Of a DNA stretch of 59,977 nucleotides, positions 50,902 through 57,511 are shown in pieces. A program made the position numbers and the translations under genes. Each line of letters starts with the position of its first letter. The first letter of the stretch is position 1. Where the stretch lies: contig NZ_JAIBNX010000010.1 in NCBI RefSeq assembly GCF_026130045.1, positions 19,120 to 79,096 on the forward strand, given 5' to 3'. The notes under the pieces are model-generated. The model searched no databases, was not told the origin of the DNA, and saw nothing but the letters and a program-made list of their open reading frames with translations. This stretch comes from Micromonospora sp. CPCC 205371. GTDB lineage: Bacteria; Actinomycetota; Actinomycetes; Mycobacteriales; Micromonosporaceae.

Positions 50902-51572
50902 GCCACCTCCTGCTGGTTCGCGAAGACGTTGGTGAGCCCGTCAGTGTTCGTCGGAACGGGGTCGAGGGGCACGGCGCGGTGGGTGCGGTAGATCTGCACG
51001 ATGCGCTGGGCGAGCCGCCACACGACCGCCCGGTACACGGGGTTCTGGCCGAGCTGCCGCAGGCCGAACAGCCCATCCTCCAGGTACTGGCGGGCGTACG
51101 CCGGGTCCGGGAGCCCGACCGGCGAGAAGAGCTGGATGCCGCGGATCACCGGCGGCAGCTCGTCGAGCTCGGTGTGGATCCAGACGACCGGCAGGATGCA
51201 GCTCTCGGAGACCGGGCCGGTGCCTTTGCGGCGCACGACCGTCCGCCGGGCGAACACGTCCCACTCCATCGCGCACCACTCGCTGCGGAGCAGTCCCGGT
51301 GAGACGAGCGGGACGAAGACCTGGCAGGTGGCCGCGGCCAGAAACAGCTCGCGGGTCCAGCGCTGGCCGCCGACCAGCGTGCGGTCCAGAAAGCCCGGGT
51401 ACTCCCCGGTGCGCCTGCCGAGGAGCTGGCTCACGTTGCCGGACAGCTCGTCGAAGAACTCCATCACGTACTGGTTGGGCTCCTGGACCTCCAGGTGCGG
51501 CGTCGTGAACTGGGCATAGCTGACGAAGAACACCGGGGCATGCGAGTCGGCGGCGTCCTCGTCCCTTGTCAC
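50898..51572 (-). CDS. second TIR-like protein (FxsC-like, single domain)
   Basis: A 224-residue protein with the same TIR-like fold as FxsC. It shows VFFVSYAQF, EFFDELSGNVSQLL, CQVFVPLVSPGLLRSEWCAMEW and ILPVVWIHTELDELPPVIRG, then ends soon after the domain. It lacks the C-terminal half of FxsC. GTG 51572 is the start. The ATGA overlap with fxsC implies coupled translation. An 80-bp gap separates it from the AAC(3) gene. Confidence 0.82.
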   Translation of the reverse strand: MTRDEDAADSHAPVFFVSYAQFTTPHLEVQEPNQYVMEFFDELSGNVSQLLGRRTGEYPGFLDRTLVGGQRWTRELFLAAATCQVFVPLVSPGLLRSEWCAMEWDVFARRTVVRRKGTGPVSESCILPVVWIHTELDELPPVIRGIQLFSPVGLPDPAYARQYLEDGLFGLRQLGQNPVYRAVVWRLAQRIVQIYRTHRAVPLDPVPTNTDGLTNVFANQQEVA

Positions 51573-51652
51573 GATGGCGTGCTCCCTGCCGTCTGCATCT
51601 TGCCGAAATCAACATCCTAAGAACCCTCGCCAACGCTCGTAACCCAGAATGG

Positions 51653-52471
51653 CTATGGCCCGCGGCGCGCTGTCAACCATTCCACAGCGAAATCAACGGT
51701 TCCGCACATCTCGATGAGCCGTGAGGGTGCGTTCCCCACCATGCCTTTCCGGACCAGCCTGGTCTGGTCGAGGTCGGCGCCCAGCTCGGGAAAGTCTCGG
51801 TCGTCGAGGTCAGGGGCGACGAACTCCTTCGGTACTCGCCGTCCATTCTCGATCACGTAGCAGCGGTACCGGCGGTCCGGCAGTGGCCACGGCAGCTTGT
51901 ACTCGGCCAGGTGCAGCGCGGTGCATGACTCGTACCCGACGCCGAGCAGCAGGATCACCGCGTCCGCCGCGTACAGGGCGCCCAGCGGCGAGCGTTCTCC
52001 CAGGTGGCACGCCAGGTCGTGGACGGACATGAACGCGCGCGCCCGAGGCCCGAGCGCGGCGAACGAGGTCTGCGGATGGCGGCTGCGCACGGCATCAGGC
52101 GCCCGCCGGACGTGCTCCGCCATCGCGCCCATGCCGTGCGAGGTGGCCGCCGCCGGGTCGAAGGCCGGCAGCCGCGCCTCCATGGCGGCGACCTCGGGCG
52201 CCGTGAGCCCGGTGGCCGTGGCCCGGAACCGTCGGGTGGTGGTCGAGTTTCCGGTGGTGTGCGTCGGCACGACGATCGTCGAGGCGGGGCCGAGCACGTC
52301 TTTGAGGGCCGCGACCAGCGTGCCCGGTCCACCCGCGATCCGGCCGACCCTGCGCAGTGAGCAGTGCACGAGCACGTCACGCCCGGCCGGCAGGCCCAGC
52401 GCCGCCAGGTCGGCCGCGAGCCGCGCCTGTGCGTGCGCCCGCGCCGTCGCCCGCTCAGCGATGGTCGTCAC
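51653..52471 (-). CDS. AAC(3)-family N-acetyltransferase
   Basis: A 272-residue AAC(3)-fold protein. It has DVLVHCSLRRVGRIAGGPGTLVAALKDVLGP at the N-terminus, TIVVPTHTTGNS, SHGMGAMAEHVRR, and a conserved RSRHPQTSFAALGPRA segment with histidine. The family transfers an acetyl group from CoA to the 3-amino group of aminoglycosides, but many members have other amine substrates. GTG 52471 follows a GAGAGGTGG site. It overlaps the radical SAM maturase gene by 17 bases, so a peptide-tailoring role is plausible. The name does not by itself predict resistance. Confidence 0.88.
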   Translation of the reverse strand: MTTIAERATARAHAQARLAADLAALGLPAGRDVLVHCSLRRVGRIAGGPGTLVAALKDVLGPASTIVVPTHTTGNSTTTRRFRATATGLTAPEVAAMEARLPAFDPAAATSHGMGAMAEHVRRAPDAVRSRHPQTSFAALGPRARAFMSVHDLACHLGERSPLGALYAADAVILLLGVGYESCTALHLAEYKLPWPLPDRRYRCYVIENGRRVPKEFVAPDLDDRDFPELGADLDQTRLVRKGMVGNAPSRLIEMCGTVDFAVEWLTARRGP

Positions 52472-54731
52472 GCCACCTCTCCACCGTCTCGCGCATCCGG
52501 TGGGTGAACCGTTCGCCGTCAGCGGTCAGCGCGCCGGTGCGGTGCAACGCGTCGAGCGCACCGGTCACCCAGTCCCGGTACCGGTGGTAGTGGGCGACGG
52601 CTCCGGAGCCGGCTTCGCGGCTTCGGGCCCGCCACACGTCGGCGACGGCGAGGTGGGCGTACGCGCCCTGTAACACCGCTTCGGCCGGCCGCTTGACCGG
52701 CCGCCACGGCACGGCGAGCAGCTCGCGATGGCTCTTGTCGACCAGGTCGTACCGGTCGAGCACGGCACCGAGCTTGACGTGCTGCACCTCGTGCACGAGC
52801 AGCATGGCCAGCGCGTCGCCGTCGGCCGGGGCGGCGACCGCGACCGCGCCGAACGCGTCCCGGTTGGTGGCGCTGCGCAGCCGGCCGCCAGGGTCGGTGA
52901 CCAGCGGCACCAGGGCGCGGAACGCGGCGCGCACGGCGGGCGCGTGTGCCGGCGCGTCGCGGTGGATGCCGTGCCAGGCCGCGGCGAGCAGGTCCTGCCA
53001 GTGGTCGGCGGCGGCGGGGGTGAGGCGGCCGGCGACCGGCCACTCGTGACAGTCCCGGTACGGGTCGGTGTCTTCGATCGGCACCCGCTGGCCGCCGGCG
53101 TCGAGCCACCTCGTGGGCCACCATTCGGCGCCGGCGCGCAGCTCGAACTCTCCGCCGGCGATGGACAGTTCCGCGGTCTGGGCCGACCGCGAGGCGACCG
53201 CGAACGCGCCGAGCGCCGGCAGGTGTACCAGGCCGTCCCGGACCGGCAGCGCCAGGACGGCGGAGAGCCCGGCCCGGGCCGCGGCCGCCGCGGCGACGCA
53301 CGCCAGGTGCCGCCGGTCGGTGTCGCGGTGCTCCGGCCGCTCCAGGTAGCGGACCGCCCAGGCGCGCACGTACGGGTGCGCGAGCACCGCAGCCACCGCC
53401 TCGGGCGCCTCGGCGTCGACGTGTTCGAGCAGCTCCCATGCCGGTGTGGCGGCCTCGGTCTCGCCGACCATCGACAGCAGGACGCGGGTGATCGGCACCT
53501 GCGATTCGACGAGCCGCGCGATGGCGGCCGCGTCGCCGTACCCGGAGCCGATCTCGTCCAGTTCGCGATCCGACATGGGGTTTCGATCGCTCCCGTCCAC
53601 GATGGGCGCACGGCCGACCGGCGACACATCGGCCGGCGACTGATCGATCCGGGCGATGAGGGCCTTGAGGTCGGCACAGTAGACCGACGGGTTGTCGAAG
53701 CCGGACCCCGAGCGGTACCGGTGCGCGAACAGGCCGCCACCGCACCGACGCACGAGCGGGCAGGTCCGGCAGGTGGCGCAGAGCCCGGCGAGGCCGTTCT
53801 GGCGTGCCGCGACGCCCGCGTGGCCGGCGACGTCGTCGACGCTGTGCGAGAACACGTCGAACCCGGTCGCGGGTGCGCCGTCGTACGCCGTCTTCAGCGA
53901 GTCGGCCTGCTCCCAGGCGCCGTCGGTCTCGATGACCACCACGTCGGCCGGGTCGAGGCCGACCGCCTCGGTGCCGCTGGCCCGGCACTCCACAGTGGAC
54001 GACGTGGGTGACAGCGCGTCGAAGAGGCGGACCGCCATGGGGCGCCCATCGGCCGTCCAGCGGTCGTGTATCCGGCCGAGCCAGTCGGCGTACGGCGTGG
54101 CGGCCCCGGCCGGACGCGGCGGTGGCTGGTCCCAGGTGGCGTGTGGCAGCAGGAAGTCGACGCGCGGCGGCGCCTCGGCCAGCAGCGCCTCGTAGACCGC
54201 GATCGGGTCGCCCGCGACGTCGATGGTGCACAGGATGCCGGCGTAGAGCGGGCGGTACGCCGGCTGGCGCAGCAGTGCGAGCCCGCGCAGCACCAGCGCG
54301 TGGCTGCTCGCCCCGCTGGCGAACCGGCGGTGCCGGTCGTTGGCGGCGCGGTCGCCGTCGAGCGAGACACCGACCCGCACCCCGTGCCGCAGAAGGACGT
54401 CGCAGATCGCGGGGGACAGCAGCACGGCGTTGGTCTGCATGCGCAGGTCGAGCCGGACGACCGGCGCGATGGTGGCCCGCAACTCGGCCAGCACGGCGTC
54501 GAGCCGCGCGGCGCCCAGCAGCAGCGGCTCGCCACCGTGCAGGATCACCTGGACGCCGGGCAGCGCGTGCGTGGCCGCGTGCTCAGCGATGCGCTTGCCG
54601 GCCGCCCGCACGGTTTCGAGCGCGATCGTCCGGGGCCGGGTGCGCCAGCTCTGGTCGGCGTGCTCGTATACGTAGCAGTGGTCACAGGCCAGGTCGCACC
54701 GGCTGTGCACCTTGAGAACGAAATACCGCAA
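52455..54731 (-). CDS. fxsB: FxsB radical SAM/SPASM cyclophane-forming maturase with C-terminal HExxH domain
   Basis: A 758-residue enzyme. The radical SAM motif is C12-x3-C16-x2-C19 in HSRCDLACDHCYVYE. The GGEPLLL motif and SLDGDRAAND follow. SPASM-type cysteines cluster at C318, C321, C324 and C330. FxsB belongs to the three-residue cyclophane-forming enzymes, which crosslink the Phe ring to Ser Cbeta in the F-x-S motif of the precursor. The C-terminal half is a separate domain with H647-E-V-Q-H651, the HExxH domain fused to many FxsB proteins and linked to peptide beta-hydroxylation. The start is TTG. A TTA codon encodes L687. Confidence 0.92.
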   Translation of the reverse strand: MRYFVLKVHSRCDLACDHCYVYEHADQSWRTRPRTIALETVRAAGKRIAEHAATHALPGVQVILHGGEPLLLGAARLDAVLAELRATIAPVVRLDLRMQTNAVLLSPAICDVLLRHGVRVGVSLDGDRAANDRHRRFASGASSHALVLRGLALLRQPAYRPLYAGILCTIDVAGDPIAVYEALLAEAPPRVDFLLPHATWDQPPPRPAGAATPYADWLGRIHDRWTADGRPMAVRLFDALSPTSSTVECRASGTEAVGLDPADVVVIETDGAWEQADSLKTAYDGAPATGFDVFSHSVDDVAGHAGVAARQNGLAGLCATCRTCPLVRRCGGGLFAHRYRSGSGFDNPSVYCADLKALIARIDQSPADVSPVGRAPIVDGSDRNPMSDRELDEIGSGYGDAAAIARLVESQVPITRVLLSMVGETEAATPAWELLEHVDAEAPEAVAAVLAHPYVRAWAVRYLERPEHRDTDRRHLACVAAAAAARAGLSAVLALPVRDGLVHLPALGAFAVASRSAQTAELSIAGGEFELRAGAEWWPTRWLDAGGQRVPIEDTDPYRDCHEWPVAGRLTPAAADHWQDLLAAAWHGIHRDAPAHAPAVRAAFRALVPLVTDPGGRLRSATNRDAFGAVAVAAPADGDALAMLLVHEVQHVKLGAVLDRYDLVDKSHRELLAVPWRPVKRPAEAVLQGAYAHLAVADVWRARSREAGSGAVAHYHRYRDWVTGALDALHRTGALTADGERFTHRMRETVERWRDDHR

Positions 54732-54739
54732 TAGATTCG

Positions 54740-54925
54740 TCAGATCGCGGAATTGAACGGCGTGGCCCCGATGGAGACCAGGCCGGACTCGGTGTGCAGC
54801 ACTCGGCGCCGGACGGCATTGACCGCGTCGATGTTGTCGGTGGCGATCCGGCGTAAGGGCGTCTGCCGGACGGCTTCGAACGGGTCGGCTTCGCTGGCCT
54901 GACGGCTGGGTGCGGCACGATCCAT
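54740..54925 (-). CDS. fxsA: FxSxx-COOH cyclophane RiPP precursor FxsA
   Basis: A 61-residue precursor that ends with TPFNSAI, the C-terminal F-x-S-x-x-COOH signature (F57-N-S59-A-I). The leader has the family-like FEAVRQTPLRRIATDN stretch. FxsB would join the Phe57 ring to Ser59 Cbeta. ATG 54925 has AGGGGAG upstream at suitable spacing. The gene ends eight bases before fxsB. Leucine 24 is encoded by TTA at 54856-54854, the rarest codon in such genomes and read by the bldA tRNA. Confidence 0.9.
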   Translation of the reverse strand: MDRAAPSRQASEADPFEAVRQTPLRRIATDNIDAVNAVRRRVLHTESGLVSIGATPFNSAI

Positions 54926-54955
54926 GGCGGCTCCCCTAACGGTCAACTCCCCGTA

Positions 54956-54984
54956 AGGATAGAGACTACTCGACGTGATGTCAC
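54956..54984 (-). promoter_or_regulatory. candidate promoter for the fxs operon
   Basis: On the minus strand, GTGACA (54984-54979) and TATCCT (54961-54956) are separated by 17 bases and end about 30 bp before the fxsA start. This fits a sigma-70-type promoter. The 150-bp spacer is shared with the divergent B3/4 gene. Confidence 0.4.
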
Positions 54985-55076
54985 CGTCGCGCTGCCCGCA
55001 TAGCCGCAAATGGACCGGTCGTCCGCCGCGCCTTTGGCCCTGGCCGCGCCGCGCCCACGGCGGGCAGAGTGGCGTG

Positions 55077-55787
55077 GTGAGCAGGTACTTCCAGCACGCG
55101 CCAGCCGTCTGGGCGGCGCACCCCGACCTGGTCGCGGGTGCGTTGTACGCCAACGGCCTGCCCGCCGAGGCGCCCGTCGAGCCGGTCGTCGAGCGGTACA
55201 TCGCGGTCGCGCGGTCGCGCCTCGCGGGCGGCACCGAGGCGGAACTGCCCGAGATCCAGGCGTGGCGGCGGGCGTTCGCGCGGATGGGGCTGAAGCCGAC
55301 CCAGTACCGGTGCGCGTCCGAGTCGCTGCTGCGCCGCCTGCGCAAGGAAGGCGACCTGCCGCGCATCCACCCGCTGATCGACCTGTGCAACGCGATCTCG
55401 GTGGCGTTCGCGATCCCGGTGGCGGCGCTCGACACGACCCGGATCGCCGGTGACCTGGAGGTGCGCCCCGCGAGCGGCGACGAGCGGTACCTGGCGTTTT
55501 CGGGGGAGGTCGAGCGCCCCGAGCCGGGCGAGCTCGTCTTCGCCGACGCGGGCGGCGAGTCGCACGCGCGCCGGTGGACGCACCGGCAGAGCGGTCATTC
55601 GGCGGTCCGGGCGGACACCACGTCGGTGCTGATCGTCGCCGAGGCGCTGCACGACAGCGCGCCGTCCGACGTGCCGAAGCTGGTGGCGGCGATCGCCGAC
55701 GAGCTTCGTGCACTATGGACGGTCACGCCGTCGACCGGTGTGCTGAGCGCTTCGGCGCCACGGTTCGCGTTCGCCTCAAACGCGTGA
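55077..55787 (+). CDS. B3/4 (tRNA-binding-like) domain protein
   Basis: A 236-residue protein consisting of a stand-alone B3/4 domain, as found in the beta subunit of phenylalanyl-tRNA synthetase (COG3382-type). Recognisable features are FARMGLKPTQYRCASESLLRRLRKEG, LPRIHPLIDLCNAISVAFAIPVAALD and GEVERPEPGELVFAD. The role of stand-alone copies is uncertain; editing of mischarged products has been proposed for the domain. GTG 55077 gives the conserved VSRYFQHAP opening. It diverges from fxsA and converges with the sigma factor gene, with a 12-bp overlap. Confidence 0.87.
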   Translation: MSRYFQHAPAVWAAHPDLVAGALYANGLPAEAPVEPVVERYIAVARSRLAGGTEAELPEIQAWRRAFARMGLKPTQYRCASESLLRRLRKEGDLPRIHPLIDLCNAISVAFAIPVAALDTTRIAGDLEVRPASGDERYLAFSGEVERPEPGELVFADAGGESHARRWTHRQSGHSAVRADTTSVLIVAEALHDSAPSDVPKLVAAIADELRALWTVTPSTGVLSASAPRFAFASNA

Positions 55788-57449
55788 CGCCTGCGGCACC
55801 CGGGCCGGGTCGGTGGTCGCCTCCCGGGTGACGTACTGCGGCACCGGCGCGCCGTCGTCTCCGGTGTCGCGCACGACGCCGTACCGCACCCAGCCGGCCC
55901 GTACGGGATCGGCCGGTGGCGGCGTGGAGACGTCGTCGATCACCTGCTGCCGGGTCATCGCCGCGACGGTCATGTTGTAGTCGGCGCCGCGCTCCTGGTT
56001 GGTCAGCGAGACCTCGCCGTCGAGGTAGAAGAACTCGTTCTGCCAGAACTGCTGGGCACCGGCCGGCAGTACCGTGTAACCGGTGCCGGGCTCGCCCATC
56101 CAGGTGTGCCCGGCGGGCGCGGTCGGCTTGCCGTCGTCCATGCGCCGCAGGCCGCCGGAGGCGACGTGGAAGAGCCTGCCCGAAAGGCTCGTCCAGGTCG
56201 GCATCACCATGCCGCCGGGGCGGGTCCAGTAGCTGACCTGGTACCGCACCCGGACGTAGCCCTGCCCCTTCACCACGACCGTGTCGCCGCGGTGCTCCAT
56301 CACCGGATCGCCGGTCACCGTGACGCCGCCGGCCGGGCGCTCGGGCAGCGCACGGGGCGGCGTGAGCTTGGCGGGTGCGGGTTCGGCGCGGTCCACCACG
56401 CTGCCGTACCGGGGCGCGGCCGGCGTACGGGACGCTGGTGGGGCGAGCGTGGGGGAGCGGCGGGGTGCCGGCGTCGCGGTCGTGGGCGCGGCGGCGGTGG
56501 GTGGCGGTGCCGCCGCGAAGACCGCGTCGCCGCGCACGGCCGGCTCGTTGACGGCGTGGAACGCGACGGTCGCGCCGCCCGCGACGACGGTGGCGCCCGC
56601 GGTCACGGCCACGACCGGCTTCGAGACCAGCGCAGCCAGCTTGGCGAGCCAGCCGGTCACGGCCGCTGTCTTGATGGTGGCGGTCGCGACCGCGAGCCCG
56701 ATCGGCAACGGCACCAGCGCCAGCCCGACCAGCAGGCGGTCGGCCGGTACGAGCCCTTCCCAGTGCGCGGCGCACACCGGGCACTCCCGGGTGTGCCGGG
56801 CCAGCCGCTTGCGCCATACCGAGCCGGGCCGGCCGTCCCAGTCAGCGGTCACGGCGGTCAGCTCGGGGCAGCGCGGCACCGCGTTCAGGGCACGCACCAC
56901 CGCGCGCGCCGCGTCGAGCTGCGCCTTCATCCGCTGTACCCGCACCGCCGCGTGCGGCAGGCTGAGCTCCAGCGCGGTGGCCAGCTCGGCCCGGGTCAGC
57001 TCGCCCGCGGCCTCCAGCCACCACAGCGACAGCAACTGCCGGTCGCCGGTGTCCAGCCACCGGGTGGCGTCGGCCACCTCCTTGCGCTGCCCCGACAGCC
57101 CCAGCCGCACCACCGTCAGGTCCGCGAAGTCGGCGCCCGGGTCGGCGACCTCCCCGGCGTCGTCGAGGCTGCCCTGGCGGGCCTGCGTCGCCCGCCGGTC
57201 CTGGCCGCGGTCGCGCACCCGGCGCAGCGAGATCGCCACCAGCCACGACCGGTAGCTGTCCGGGTCACGCAGTCGTCGCAGTCCGTGCACGACCCGCAGC
57301 ATGGTCTCCTGGACCACGTCGTCGACGTCGGCGTGCCCATCGAGCGCCCGGCCCACGATGTTGTAGACCAGTAGCAGGCTCTCCGCGACGAGCTGGTCGA
57401 GCGCGCGCTGGTCACCGGCCTGGGCCGCCTTGACGAGTTCGCTCCGCAC
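55776..57449 (-). CDS. ECF-type sigma factor fused to membrane anchor and extracytoplasmic domain
   Basis: A 557-residue protein. Region 2 (LLVYNIVGRALDGHADVDDVVQETMLRV, SWLVAISLRRVRDR) and region 4 (LTRAELATALELSLPHAAVRVQRMKAQLD) form a group IV sigma factor in the first 190 residues. RHTRECPVCAAHW at about 215 resembles an anti-sigma zinc finger. Two hydrophobic stretches follow at about 235-300, then a Pro/Thr/Ala-rich linker and a folded extracytoplasmic domain with WMGEPGTGYTVLPAGAQQFWQNEFFYLDGE. Sensor and sigma factor thus share one chain. GTG 57449 is used, with a weak ribosome binding site. Confidence 0.85.
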   Translation of the reverse strand: MRSELVKAAQAGDQRALDQLVAESLLLVYNIVGRALDGHADVDDVVQETMLRVVHGLRRLRDPDSYRSWLVAISLRRVRDRGQDRRATQARQGSLDDAGEVADPGADFADLTVVRLGLSGQRKEVADATRWLDTGDRQLLSLWWLEAAGELTRAELATALELSLPHAAVRVQRMKAQLDAARAVVRALNAVPRCPELTAVTADWDGRPGSVWRKRLARHTRECPVCAAHWEGLVPADRLLVGLALVPLPIGLAVATATIKTAAVTGWLAKLAALVSKPVVAVTAGATVVAGGATVAFHAVNEPAVRGDAVFAAAPPPTAAAPTTATPAPRRSPTLAPPASRTPAAPRYGSVVDRAEPAPAKLTPPRALPERPAGGVTVTGDPVMEHRGDTVVVKGQGYVRVRYQVSYWTRPGGMVMPTWTSLSGRLFHVASGGLRRMDDGKPTAPAGHTWMGEPGTGYTVLPAGAQQFWQNEFFYLDGEVSLTNQERGADYNMTVAAMTRQQVIDDVSTPPPADPVRAGWVRYGVVRDTGDDGAPVPQYVTREATTDPARVPQASRV

Positions 57450-57511
57450 GAGGTCAGGAGCCTAGCCCTGCTAGCTGCGCGTAGGGAGAGGTGGGGCGGA
57501 CAATACCGGGC

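Noticed and set aside
51653-52471. Aminoglycoside resistance gene
   Set aside because: The fold is right, but the gene is coupled to a RiPP maturase, there is no aminoglycoside biosynthesis near by, and many AAC(3)-fold proteins act on other amines.
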